Source: Eubacterium sp. AF36-5BH | Lineage (GTDB): Bacteria; Bacillota; Clostridia; Lachnospirales; Lachnospiraceae | DNA: 64,000 bases | Reading direction: 5' to 3' | Assembly (NCBI RefSeq): GCF_003460505.1 | Contig: NZ_QTVG01000005.1 | Span: forward strand, 1 to 64,000 | Shown here: positions 34,292 through 42,990 of the stretch, one piece after another | Layout: each line of letters starts with the position of its first letter | Position numbering within the stretch: the stretch's first letter is position 1 | Program-made: the position numbers and the translations under genes | The notes under the pieces: model-generated | Database searches by the model: none | The model's input: the letters and a program-made list of their open reading frames with translations, nothing else | What the model was told of the DNA's origin: nothing

Positions 34292-35398
34292 TTAGTGTTT
34301 AAAAACTTTGTATCTGTGTCTTTCTAACTGTTCCATAGCTTTCTCTGATGAAGCCTGGTCATAAAATGAAATCTTTAAAACGCCTTCTTCATATTCACGG
34401 TTATGAATAATACCGATGTTCTTAATACTAACACCATTTGTAGCAAGAATTGTAGCAATAGTGGCAATGGCACCTGATTCATCAATAATATCGCAGAATA
34501 TGTTGTAACTTCTTTGAATTATACTGTTGTTATGCTCGTCAATATTATCTCGATAATCTCTACTTTCTGCAATCATGTGATTAATGGCTTGTCCGTTCTT
34601 TGTGTCTAACTCATTCTTAACTTTTTCCAAATCTTTTATGTATAAATCAAGGATTTCACTTATGTTATTATTGTTTGTCATGCATATCTGCTCCCACATT
34701 TCAGGAGAAGAAGAAGCAATTCTTGTAATATCCTTAAAACCGCCGGCTGCTAATGTTTTCATGTATTCTTTGTTACTGTCATTATGTTTTACCAAATTAA
34801 CAAGGCTTGAAGCAATTAAATGGGGCAAATGACTAATGGCTGCAACAACTCTGTCATGTTCCTTGTATGAAATTTCTATAGGAATTGCACCAATGTCAGA
34901 AACAATTTCAGTGTATTCTTTAACATATTCCTGTTTAACTTTTTCGGTAGGAGTAATGGCATAGTAGGCGTTTTCAAGCAAACGGTCACTTGCATGTTCG
35001 TAACTTGTTTTTTCTGAACCTGCCATTGGATGGCCACCTATGAAATTATCTTCTAAAGAAAGAGCCTTAACTGCTTCGTGTATATTTGTTTTTACACTGC
35101 CAACATCTGTAATAATGCATGTTGGTTTAATTATATCTTTTAAAATAGTTAAGTATTCTACATTACGTTCAACGGGTGTACACAGAAAAATATAATCGCA
35201 TTCAGAAAATCTTTCATCAACAGTATCTAATGCAATGTTTGCTGTGCCGTCATTTATTGCTAAAACACGAGGTTTCGCCCCTCTATTATAAACTATGATT
35301 TTGCAACTTGGATAGACACGTCTTAAAGCCTTTGCAACCGAGCCACCAATTAGTCCAATACCTACAAAACCAAATGTTAAATCATCTTTTATTCTCAT
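34292..35398 (-). CDS. tyrA: Prephenate dehydrogenase with ACT domain
   Basis: A 368-residue enzyme that converts prephenate to 4-hydroxyphenylpyruvate for tyrosine. Rossmann motif FGFVGIGLIGGSVAKAL is at the N terminus; DVGSVKTNI, GGHPMAGSEKTSYEHA and ISHLPHLIASSLV are the catalytic and substrate-binding segments. The last 70 residues form an ACT domain (FCDIIDESGAIATIATILA), the usual site for tyrosine feedback. AGGAG precedes the ATG. It is transcribed divergently from the EF-G-like gene across an 18-base inverted repeat. Confidence 0.95.
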   Translation of the reverse strand: MRIKDDLTFGFVGIGLIGGSVAKALRRVYPSCKIIVYNRGAKPRVLAINDGTANIALDTVDERFSECDYIFLCTPVERNVEYLTILKDIIKPTCIITDVGSVKTNIHEAVKALSLEDNFIGGHPMAGSEKTSYEHASDRLLENAYYAITPTEKVKQEYVKEYTEIVSDIGAIPIEISYKEHDRVVAAISHLPHLIASSLVNLVKHNDSNKEYMKTLAAGGFKDITRIASSSPEMWEQICMTNNNNISEILDLYIKDLEKVKNELDTKNGQAINHMIAESRDYRDNIDEHNNSIIQRSYNIFCDIIDESGAIATIATILATNGVSIKNIGIIHNREYEEGVLKISFYDQASSEKAMEQLERHRYKVFKH

Positions 35399-35475
35399 TA
35401 TGTTCTCCTGTCATGTATAAATTGCTTAGTTAAGTCTAATATAGATAATTATGTTAAGCAAGCTTAAACTTAAAA

Positions 35476-35523
35476 ACTTTAAAGTGTTAAACTTCAACGC
35501 TTTAAAGTTTAACACTTTAAAGT
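35476..35523. repeat. Perfect 18-base inverted repeat between divergent genes
   Basis: ACTTTAAAGTGTTAAACT (35476-35493) is exactly repeated in reverse complement at 35506-35523 with a 12-base loop. The core CTTTAAAG recurs within each arm and in the loop (GCTTTAAAG). It lacks a clear T tract, so it is more like an operator or cruciform than a terminator. It sits between the tyrA start (minus) and the EF-G-like promoter (plus). Confidence 0.85.
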
Positions 35524-35559
35524 AAATATAGCAACACTTTGTTAAAAATATAACCTTTC

Positions 35560-35588
35560 TTGTATTACGTTTATAAGTAAAGTAAAAT
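35560..35588 (+). promoter_or_regulatory. Promoter of the EF-G-like gene
   Basis: TTGTAT (35560-35565), 17-base spacer, TAAAAT (35583-35588), about 100 bases before the start codon. Confidence 0.55.
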
Positions 35589-35685
35589 AGTATTTAAGTA
35601 ATAAAACCTTAATAAAATATTAAATAAGGAGGAAAGTTAAGAGGTTTTAGTTCGGTGAAAAGACAATTGAATAAGGAGGCTTGTT

Positions 35686-37764
35686 ATGAAGATTTATGAA
35701 ACACAGAATATTAGAAATGTTGTTTTTTTAGGACATGGCGGAGCCGGAAAAACAACATTTGCTGAGGCAGTAGCTTTTGCTACAAAGACTATTTCCAGAA
35801 TGGGACGCATAGATGATGGAAATACAATTTCAGATTATGACAAGGAGGAAATCAAGCGTAAGTTTTCCATAAGTGCATCTGTTATACCAATAGAGTGGAA
35901 CGGATTGAAAATTAATATATTAGATGCACCGGGATATTTTGATTTTGTCGGTCAGATGGAAGATGCCATGAGTGTTGCGGACGCTGCTGTAATTGTGGTT
36001 AATGGAAAGACAGGAGTAGAAGTAGGAACGGTTAAAGCCTGGGAAATATGTGAGCGTAGAAAAATCCCATGTATATTTTTAGTTACCAATATAGATGATT
36101 CCAATGCAATATACATGGAAATTGTAGAACAGTTAAAGTCAAGATTCGGCAAGAAGATAGCACCATTTCATTTGCCAATTATGGAGAATGACAAATTAAT
36201 TGGTTATGTAAACGTAGTGAAAATGGGTGGTAGAAAGTTCATTGATAATTTGGGTAATTATGATGAAATGGAAATTCCTGAATCAGTTACAAGTAAATTA
36301 GTTCCGGTTAGAGAGCAGTTAATGGAGGCTGTTGCAGAATCTGATGAAGAATTAATGGATAAGTATTTTTCAGGCGTAGATTTTACATACGAGGAAATAT
36401 CAAAAGCATTAAGAAAGAGTGTAATTAATTGTGATATCGTTCCCGTACAAATTGCATCAGGAGTAACCTGCCAGGGTGTAAATAGTTTCTTACAGACCTG
36501 TGAAAAATATTTTCCATCAGCAGATAAGGCAGAAGTTTTGAAAAAAGCAACTAACATAGAAAACGATGAAGAAGTGGTTGCAGATTTTGACAACTCAAAA
36601 CCTGTTTCTGCTTATGTATTTAAAACAATAATGGATCCATTTGTTGGAAAATATTCTTTAGTAAAAGTAAGAACAGGTATATTAAAAACAGGTGATGTTG
36701 TTTACAATCCAACAAAAAATATAGAAGAAAAATTAAACAAACTGTATGTTATTTGCGGAAAGAATGTTACTGAAGTAAGTGAATTGCACTCAGGAGATAT
36801 TGGGGCAATAGGTAAGCTTACAAGCACAAGAACAGGAGATACTTTATCAACGAAACAGTGGCCAATTGTATATCATCCAACAACAATGTCAAAGCCTTAT
36901 GCGTATATGGCATATAGAGCTGAGAAAAAGGGGGATGAGGACAAATTAGCTCAGGCACTTACTAAATTATGTATTGAAGACTTGACTTTGAAGTCAGTTA
37001 TTGATGCGGAAAATAAACAATCTCTTCTTTACGGAATCGGTCATCAGCAATTGGAAGTTGTTGCATCTAAACTGAAAGACAGATACAAAGTAGATGTTAT
37101 TTTAGAACGACCAAAAGTTCCATTTAAAGAAACAATAAGGAGTAAGGCACAGGTTCAGGGTAAACACAAAAAACAGTCAGGTGGTCATGGACAATATGGT
37201 GATGTTGTAATTGAGTTTGAACCATCAGGTGACTTATCGAAACCTTATATTTTTGATGAAAAAATATTTGGTGGAGCTGTGCCAAAAAATTATTTCCCGG
37301 CAGTTGAAAAAGGAATTCAGGAATGTGTAAAAGAGGGTCCATTGGCAGGTTATCCTGTTGTCGGCATTAAGGCTACATTAACAGATGGTTCATACCATCC
37401 TGTTGATTCTTCTGAAATGGCATTTAAGATGGCAACAATAATAGCTTTTAAGAAAGGCTTTATGGAAGCTAATCCTGTACTGTTAGAACCAATTGCTATG
37501 GTTACAATTACAGCACCGGAAAAATATTCAGGTGATATTCTTGGAGATTTGAATAAAAGACGTGGTCGTGTATACAATATGAATTCTGATAATGGAAAAC
37601 AGATTATAGAAGCTGAAATACCATTACTTGAAATGTATGAATATTCAACTTCACTTCGTTCAATGACAGGTGGAAGTGGTGAATTTGAATATGTTGTATC
37701 CAGATACGAACAGGCACCACCTGATGTACAGGAAAAAGAAATAGCAAAATCCAAACAGGGTTAA
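35686..37764 (+). CDS. EF-G-like translational GTPase (EF-G2 type)
   Basis: A 692-residue protein with the five-domain EF-G layout, but altered GTPase motifs: G1 is GHGGAGKT (residues 16-23) instead of GHIDAGKT; switch I has RKFSISAS where EF-G has RGITI; G3 is DAPGYFDF (80-87), replacing the catalytic His of DTPGHVDF by Tyr; G4 is TNID instead of NKMD. Domains II to V are present (SGGHGQYGDVVIEFEP marks domain IV). These features match the EF-G-like subfamily found beside ordinary fusA in many Firmicutes; its role is unsettled, possibly ribosome-associated but not main translocation. AAGGAGG precedes the ATG. No ribosomal genes are nearby. Confidence 0.88.
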   Translation: MKIYETQNIRNVVFLGHGGAGKTTFAEAVAFATKTISRMGRIDDGNTISDYDKEEIKRKFSISASVIPIEWNGLKINILDAPGYFDFVGQMEDAMSVADAAVIVVNGKTGVEVGTVKAWEICERRKIPCIFLVTNIDDSNAIYMEIVEQLKSRFGKKIAPFHLPIMENDKLIGYVNVVKMGGRKFIDNLGNYDEMEIPESVTSKLVPVREQLMEAVAESDEELMDKYFSGVDFTYEEISKALRKSVINCDIVPVQIASGVTCQGVNSFLQTCEKYFPSADKAEVLKKATNIENDEEVVADFDNSKPVSAYVFKTIMDPFVGKYSLVKVRTGILKTGDVVYNPTKNIEEKLNKLYVICGKNVTEVSELHSGDIGAIGKLTSTRTGDTLSTKQWPIVYHPTTMSKPYAYMAYRAEKKGDEDKLAQALTKLCIEDLTLKSVIDAENKQSLLYGIGHQQLEVVASKLKDRYKVDVILERPKVPFKETIRSKAQVQGKHKKQSGGHGQYGDVVIEFEPSGDLSKPYIFDEKIFGGAVPKNYFPAVEKGIQECVKEGPLAGYPVVGIKATLTDGSYHPVDSSEMAFKMATIIAFKKGFMEANPVLLEPIAMVTITAPEKYSGDILGDLNKRRGRVYNMNSDNGKQIIEAEIPLLEMYEYSTSLRSMTGGSGEFEYVVSRYEQAPPDVQEKEIAKSKQG

Positions 37765-37800
37765 GATTTTAAATAGAAATTATATAATCACTCCTTAAGG

Positions 37801-37872
37801 GCAGGGGATTAGTTGTATTGATTATAGTTGCAAGGTAGCAATGATTAGTGCAATTAATCTCCTGTTTTTTTT
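37801..37872 (+). terminator. Terminator of the EF-G-like gene
   Basis: GCAGGGGATTAGTTGTATTG pairs imperfectly with GATTAGTGCAATTAATCTCC and then runs through TGTTTTTTTT. It begins 37 bases after the stop. Confidence 0.8.
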
Positions 37873-37961
37873 GCAATAAAGTATATACTTGGTATTTGGA
37901 GTGTTGCAAGCAGTATTTTATAATTAAAATATTTAATTCATATAAAAAAAGTATGTTTTAG

Positions 37962-38018
37962 TTGACATTTATATAAAATAAAGGTAATATACTTTATATC
38001 CTACTAAACATATAGGAT
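37962..38018 (+). promoter_or_regulatory. Promoter and operator of the Rrf2-family gene
   Basis: TTGACA (37962-37967), 17-base spacer, TAATAT (37985-37990). Immediately downstream, over the expected start site, is the dyad ATCCTA (37998-38003) / TAGGAT (38013-38018) with CTAAACATA between. Rrf2-type regulators bind dyads of this size, so autoregulation is likely; binding itself is inferred. Confidence 0.7.
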
Positions 38019-38046
38019 TAATTAAAAAAAGGAAAAGAGATGTAAT

Positions 38047-38484
38047 ATGAAGTTATCAAAGAAAAGCAGATATGGAATAATATCATTAATAGACTTATCT
38101 ATTAATTCAAAAAACGGTCATGTGAAACTTAGCAGTATTGCAGAAAGAAATGATATATCTTTACAGTATCTTGAACAGGTTTTTGCAGGACTAAGAAGAC
38201 ATGGAATTATTAAAAGTATTAAAGGTGCCCAGGGTGGATATTTATTAAATCAGAGTGCTAAGGACATTACTGTGGCATCAATTATTGAAGCACTTGATGG
38301 AACTTATAAGATTGAAAAAGAGTATGAAGGCCAGGGCAATATAGCAGAACAGGTTATTGAAGAATCAGTAATTGATAAAGTAAATGAAAAACTTGATGAA
38401 GTATTACTTAATATTTCATTAGAAGACTTAGAAAAAGATTATTTACAAAGTAACGATTTTAGTCAGTACATGTATTACATTTAA
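38047..38484 (+). CDS. Rrf2-family transcriptional regulator, CymR-like
   Basis: A 145-residue winged-helix regulator: MKLSKKSRYGIISLIDLSI, then the HTH (SSIAERNDISLQYLEQVFAG) and wing (IKSIKGAQGGYLLNQSAKDI). It has no cysteines, so it cannot hold the [2Fe-2S] cluster of IscR and resembles CymR, the cysteine-metabolism repressor that acts with O-acetylserine (thiol)lyase. Its downstream neighbours are two sulfur amino-acid PLP enzymes, consistent with that job. Its own promoter carries a dyad. Calling it cymR would need proof, so no symbol is given. Confidence 0.88.
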   Translation: MKLSKKSRYGIISLIDLSINSKNGHVKLSSIAERNDISLQYLEQVFAGLRRHGIIKSIKGAQGGYLLNQSAKDITVASIIEALDGTYKIEKEYEGQGNIAEQVIEESVIDKVNEKLDEVLLNISLEDLEKDYLQSNDFSQYMYYI

Positions 38485-38541
38485 GCTTATTTAAAAATCA
38501 CAGTTGTCAAAAATGAACACATAACACCAATGTGATTAAGT

Positions 38542-38574
38542 TGGAAGGTTCCACCCCCTAGTATATTTAACTAG
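38542..38574 (+). promoter_or_regulatory. Two short dyads upstream of the trans-sulfuration gene
   Basis: TGGAA-GG-TTCCA (38542-38553) and CTAGT-7-ACTAG (38558-38562 with 38570-38574) lie 31-63 bases before the start codon. They could be operators for the preceding Rrf2 regulator, but their half-sites are not the same as the dyad in the regulator promoter. No good -35/-10 pair was found. Confidence 0.35.
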
Positions 38575-38604
38575 AAAACAAAATCAGAAATAGGAGAAAG
38601 AAGG

Positions 38605-39747
38605 ATGAATTACAATATAGCAACAAAATGCATACATGGAGATAATGAAACCAATAAGGACGTATTTGGTTCAGTGAATGTTCCAATATATCAGACTGCA
38701 ACTTTTGCACATCCCGGAATTGGAGATTCAACAGGTCATAACTATACAAGAGAAAGCAACCCAACAAGGGATACATTAGAAAATATTGTGTCTTCTTTAG
38801 AAGGGGCAATTGATACTGTAGCATGTTCCACCGGTATGGCAGCAATAAGACTTTGCATGGAATTATTTAGCAGAGGGGATCACATAATATGCACAGAGGA
38901 TTTATATGGTGGCTCAGTTAGAATATTTGACACTATAGGGACTAATCAGGGATTGGAATTCTCATATATTGACACATCAGATATTGAAGTTTTGAAAGAA
39001 ACAATAAAAGAAAATACAAAGGCAGTTTATATAGAAACTCCAAGCAATCCTACAATGAAAGTAACTGACTTGCACGAAGTTGTTAAGTTGGCAAATGAAA
39101 AGAATTTAATTGTAATAGTAGATAATACTTTTTTAACACCATATTTTCAAAAGCCACTTCAGCTAGGTGCTCATATAGAGATTCACAGTGGAACAAAATT
39201 TCTCGGTGGTCATAACGATACTTTGGCAGGTTTTTTGTCAACTAATAATAAAGAAATTGCAGAAAAAATACGTTTTGCATACAAGACTACAGGATTTTGT
39301 CTTTCACCATTTGACAGTTTTTTAATTATACGTGGAATTAAAACTTTATCAGTAAGACTGGAAAGACAGCAGGAAAATGCAATCAAAATAGCTAACTGGT
39401 TAAAGAAGCAACCAAAGGTAAAAAAGGTTTATTATATTGGTTTAGAAGAGCATCAGGGATATGAAATCAACAAAAAACAGGCAACAGGCTTTGGCAGCAT
39501 GATTTCATTTAAAGTTGATTCAGAAGAAACAGCAAGAGATATTTTGGAAAAAGTTAAGGTCATAGCCTTTGCTGAAAGTTTAGGTGGTGTTGAATCATTG
39601 ATAACATACCCAATGTTTCAAACACATCCTGATGTTCCAAAAGAAAAAAGAGAACAGTTAGGAATTACGGAAGACTTTTTAAGAATATCAGTAGGAATTG
39701 AAAATGCTGATGACTTAATAAGAGATTTGGAACAGGCATTTCAATAG
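38605..39747 (+). CDS. Cystathionine gamma-synthase/gamma-lyase family PLP enzyme
   Basis: A 380-residue Cys/Met metabolism PLP enzyme. PLP Lys is in HSGTKFLGGHND (family HSxTKYxxGHSD), the phosphate contact in CSTGMAAIR, YTRESNPTRDTLE binds PLP across the dimer, and VDNTFLTPYFQKPLQLGAH and ESLGGVESLITYP are conserved. MetB, MccB (cystathionine lyase), homocysteine synthase and methionine gamma-lyase share these motifs and cannot be separated here. The next gene (PatB-type lyase) starts 12 bases later, so the pair could interconvert cysteine and homocysteine. AGGAG precedes the ATG. Confidence 0.93.
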   Translation: MNYNIATKCIHGDNETNKDVFGSVNVPIYQTATFAHPGIGDSTGHNYTRESNPTRDTLENIVSSLEGAIDTVACSTGMAAIRLCMELFSRGDHIICTEDLYGGSVRIFDTIGTNQGLEFSYIDTSDIEVLKETIKENTKAVYIETPSNPTMKVTDLHEVVKLANEKNLIVIVDNTFLTPYFQKPLQLGAHIEIHSGTKFLGGHNDTLAGFLSTNNKEIAEKIRFAYKTTGFCLSPFDSFLIIRGIKTLSVRLERQQENAIKIANWLKKQPKVKKVYYIGLEEHQGYEINKKQATGFGSMISFKVDSEETARDILEKVKVIAFAESLGGVESLITYPMFQTHPDVPKEKREQLGITEDFLRISVGIENADDLIRDLEQAFQ

Positions 39748-39759
39748 TTTGGAGGAAAA

Positions 39760-40947
39760 ATGAAATACGATTTTAATAAAATAATAAATAGAAATAATAC
39801 AAAAAGTTTAAAATATGATTTTGCAAAAGAGAGAAACATACCAGAAGATTTGTTACCTTTATGGGTTGCAGACATGGATTTTCAAACTTCACCTGAAATT
39901 ATTGAGGCATTAAATAAAGCAGTAAGTCACGGTATATATGGCTACAGTGAAGGTAAAGAAGAATATTTTGATGCAGTATACAATTGGTACAATGATAATT
40001 TTAATTGGCAGGTAAAAAAAGAATGGCTAATAAAAACACCAGGTGTAGTATTTGCCATAGTATTGGCAATTAATGCACTTACTAATGAAGGTGATAGTGT
40101 ATTAATTCAAAATCCTGTATATTACCCATTTACTGAAGTAATTATTGATAATAATAGAAAATTAGTGAACAATTCTTTAGTTAGAAATGGCAAAAAATAT
40201 GAAATTGATTTTGAAGATTTTGAAAAGAAAATAATAGAAAATAATGTTAAGTTATTTATTTTATGTAGTCCACATAATCCAGTTGGTAGAGTCTGGAAAA
40301 AGTGGGAGTTAGAAAAGATAGGAGATATTTGTCTAAAACACAATGTAAAAATTGTAAGTGATGAAATTCACAGTGACTTTGTTTATCCTGAAAATAAGCA
40401 TATTGTATTTTCATCATTAGATGAAAAATATCAGAATATAACAATTACATGTACAGCACCAACCAAAACATTTAATCTTGCAGGACTTCAAATTTCAAAT
40501 ATTTTTATTCCTAATCTTGAAATTAGAAAAAAAGTATTAAAGCAATTGGATAGGGTTGGTTACAGTCAGGTTAATTTAATGGGACTTGTAGCATGCGAGG
40601 TAGCATATAAATATGGTAGACAATGGCTGAATGAATTGAAAGAATATTTATTAGATAACCTTAATTTCTTAAGAGATTATCTAGAAACAAATATACCACA
40701 GATAAAATTAATTGAATCTGAAGGAACATATCTGATTTGGCTTGATTGTAGTGCGTTAGGTTTTGAGGACAAAGAACTTGAAAAGTTTATCGTTGAAAAA
40801 GCCAAACTGTGGCTTGACTCAGGATATATCTTTGGAAAAGAAGGAGAAGGCTTCCAGAGAATCAATATTGCATGTCCAAGAGAAACATTGAAAAAAGCAT
40901 TAGAACAGCTAAAAGAGGCAGTTGATGAAATAAAAAGCATAAAATAA
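39760..40947 (+). CDS. MalY/PatB family C-S lyase (aminotransferase fold)
   Basis: A 395-residue fold-type I PLP enzyme of the MalY/PatB group, which typically splits cystathionine or cysteine to pyruvate, ammonia and thiol. N-terminal KYDFAKERNIPEDLLPLWVA (then DMDFQTSPEI) is family-defining; CSPHNPVGRVWKKWEL, VSDEIHSDF and TAPTKTFNLAGLQISN (PLP Lys) are the cofactor motifs; IACPRETLKKALEQL ends it. Starts 12 bases after the trans-sulfuration gene with GGAGG. A broken relative of its N terminus lies at 58.6 kb. Confidence 0.93.
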   Translation: MKYDFNKIINRNNTKSLKYDFAKERNIPEDLLPLWVADMDFQTSPEIIEALNKAVSHGIYGYSEGKEEYFDAVYNWYNDNFNWQVKKEWLIKTPGVVFAIVLAINALTNEGDSVLIQNPVYYPFTEVIIDNNRKLVNNSLVRNGKKYEIDFEDFEKKIIENNVKLFILCSPHNPVGRVWKKWELEKIGDICLKHNVKIVSDEIHSDFVYPENKHIVFSSLDEKYQNITITCTAPTKTFNLAGLQISNIFIPNLEIRKKVLKQLDRVGYSQVNLMGLVACEVAYKYGRQWLNELKEYLLDNLNFLRDYLETNIPQIKLIESEGTYLIWLDCSALGFEDKELEKFIVEKAKLWLDSGYIFGKEGEGFQRINIACPRETLKKALEQLKEAVDEIKSIK

Positions 40948-40972
40948 ATCAAGAATACATTAAATATGTAGG

Positions 40973-41001
40973 TTGACATTAACGCTTTAGTAGACTAAAC
41001 T
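40973..41001 (+). promoter_or_regulatory. trp operon promoter
   Basis: TTGACA (40973-40978), 17-base spacer, TAAACT (40996-41001), just before the Trp T-box. Confidence 0.85.
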
Positions 41002-41009
41002 TTAAAAGT

Positions 41010-41303
41010 ATTGTGAAACCGTTGATTAAGAGTAAGTAGTCGTATGGGATGTTTTTCAGAGAGTTGTCGGTTGGTGTGAGACAACAAACTAACAGCGATG
41101 AATGGACTTAAGAGGGCAGCTTGAAACCACATTATTAGGTAGTAGACGCTGACGGAGACTCACCGTTAAAAGAGTAAGCATATGATGGTATGCTGTTGAG
41201 AGAATGTGTTATACATTAATTTGGGTGGCACCGCAGAAGTTGAATTTATAAGGCTTTTGTCCCTTTACGTTATATACGTGAAGAGACAGGGCCTTTTTTT
41301 TGT
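41010..41303 (+). promoter_or_regulatory. Trp T-box leader of the trp operon
   Basis: Stem I carries AGAGAGTTGTCGGTTGGTGT, and the specifier is GAA-TGG-ACT, UGG (Trp) at 41103-41105. The T-box GGGTGGCACCGCAG has TGGC (41226-41229), which pairs with a GCCA end, matching the G discriminator of tRNA-Trp. The terminator is formed by AAGGC...GTCCCTTTACGT with ACGTGAAGAGACAGGGCCTT, then eight T (ends about 41303). Uncharged tRNA-Trp should open the operon. Confidence 0.95.
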
Positions 41304-41310
41304 TACTGTT

Positions 41311-41445
41311 TAGAACAGCGTTTTCGTATAAGTGAATATTTTTTTGAAGCTTGCTTATAAAAAAATATTCACTTATACGAAAATATTGAGCGGTCAGCTC
41401 AAGTGAGATGAAGTACACAAAGTGTACGGAATCGAACTGTTCTAA
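41311..41445. repeat. Multi-hairpin inverted-repeat element between T-box and trpE
   Basis: Outer arms TTAGAACAG (41311-41319) and CTGTTCTAA (41437-41445) enclose a perfect 24-base inverted repeat (41322-41345 with 41360-41383), then TTGAGC/GCTCAA (41386-41402) and GTACAC/GTGTAC (41413-41427). The arm sequence TATAAGTGAATATT also occurs near 21853, ahead of the repeat upstream of pheS. It is transcribed with the trp leader. It looks like an inserted non-autonomous element. Confidence 0.7.
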
Positions 41446-41532
41446 CAAGCGAAGACCAACTTTAACAGCCGAAAATCATAGGCGCTATTTAACTGAAATA
41501 ATTAAACAGTCAGATATGCGAGAGGAGAACAT

Positions 41533-42990
41533 ATGAAAACACAAAGTTTTGAAGAAATCGAAGAATTAACAAAGAGCTATAGCATGATTCCTATTTGCAA
41601 GGAAATATATGCTGATGTTATTACTCCAATTTCACTTTTAAGAAAAATGGAAGAATTTGGTAAAAACTTTTTCTTGCTTGAAAGTGTAGAAGGTGGAGAA
41701 AAATGGGCAAGATATTCTTTTTTAGGTTATGAACCTGTTTTGCACATAACATGCAAGAATGGAAAGGTAACCCAGAAAAGTGGCGAGATTGAAACTACTG
41801 TAACAATGGATCCAATGGATGCACTAAGAAAACAGTTAGAAAAATATAAGTCACCTAAAATTGAAGGAATGCCAACTTTTACCGGTGGTTTTGTTGGATA
41901 TTTTGGATACGAAATGATTGGCTATGCTGAACCTAAATTAAATTTAAAAGAAAGCAATGTTGATGATTATCATTTAATGCTTTTTGACAAGGTAATTGCT
42001 TTTGATCATTTAAGACAAAAAATATTAGTAATTGCAAACATGAAGTCAAAAGATGGTCATCAGGGATATAACGGAGCTTTACTTGAAATTGAAAAAATGA
42101 TTTCACTTATAAATGAACAAAGTCCATTACCTGAGTATCATGCACAGGAAAATGTAGATTTTAAATGTAATGTTTCTAAAGAAGAATATTGCAATATGAT
42201 TGAAAAAACAAAGGCATATATCAGAGAGGGAGATATTTTTCAGGGCGTTATTTCAAGAAGATTTGAAGCTGAATATAACAGCAGTTTAATGAACGCCTAT
42301 AGAGTTTTAAGAACTACTAATCCTTCGCCTTATATGTATTTTATCCAGTCAGAAGATATGCAGATAGCAGGTGCCTCTCCTGAAACAATGGTTAAATTAG
42401 TAGATGGCAAATTAACAACATTTCCTGTTGCAGGGACAAGGCCAAGAGGTGAAAATCAGGAAGAAGATAAAGCATTAGAAGAAGGACTTTTAAAAGATGA
42501 AAAAGAATTAGCAGAACATAATATGTTAGTTGATTTAGCACGTAACGACATTGGAAGAATTGCAAAATATGGAAGTGTTTATTTAGAAGATTATATGAAG
42601 ATTCATAGATTTTCAAAAGTAATGCATATTGCTTCAACTGTATGTGGAGAGTTAAGAGAGGATAAAGACAGTTGTGATACAGTTTCAGCACTTTTACCGG
42701 CAGGCACATTATCAGGTGCACCAAAATTTAGAGCTTGTGAAATTATTGATGAATTAGAAAAAGAACCAAGAGGTGTATATGGTGGTGCAATTGGTTATAT
42801 TGATTTATCAGGAAATCTAGATGTATGTATTGCAATTAGAACAGCAATAAAAAAAGGAAATAAAGTATATGTTCAGGCAGGTGCAGGAATTGTTGCAGAC
42901 AGTGTACCTGAAAGTGAATATATGGAATGTGCTCATAAAGCAGGAGCAGTAATTGATGCTATTAAACGAGGAAGTGAGGTAAACAAGTAA
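41533..42990 (+). CDS. trpE: Anthranilate synthase component I
   Basis: A 485-residue enzyme that makes anthranilate from chorismate with ammonia from TrpG. The N-terminal feedback motif is LLESVEGGEKWARYSFLG (LLES, tryptophan binding); the catalytic core has FPVAGTRPRGENQEED, LVDLARNDIGRIAKYGSV and LPAGTLSGAPKFRACEIIDE, YIQAGAGIVADS-like near the end (VQAGAGIVADSVPESEY). First gene after the Trp T-box; its stop overlaps the trpG ATG. Pab-type (PabB) is excluded by operon context. Confidence 0.97.
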   Translation: MKTQSFEEIEELTKSYSMIPICKEIYADVITPISLLRKMEEFGKNFFLLESVEGGEKWARYSFLGYEPVLHITCKNGKVTQKSGEIETTVTMDPMDALRKQLEKYKSPKIEGMPTFTGGFVGYFGYEMIGYAEPKLNLKESNVDDYHLMLFDKVIAFDHLRQKILVIANMKSKDGHQGYNGALLEIEKMISLINEQSPLPEYHAQENVDFKCNVSKEEYCNMIEKTKAYIREGDIFQGVISRRFEAEYNSSLMNAYRVLRTTNPSPYMYFIQSEDMQIAGASPETMVKLVDGKLTTFPVAGTRPRGENQEEDKALEEGLLKDEKELAEHNMLVDLARNDIGRIAKYGSVYLEDYMKIHRFSKVMHIASTVCGELREDKDSCDTVSALLPAGTLSGAPKFRACEIIDELEKEPRGVYGGAIGYIDLSGNLDVCIAIRTAIKKGNKVYVQAGAGIVADSVPESEYMECAHKAGAVIDAIKRGSEVNK

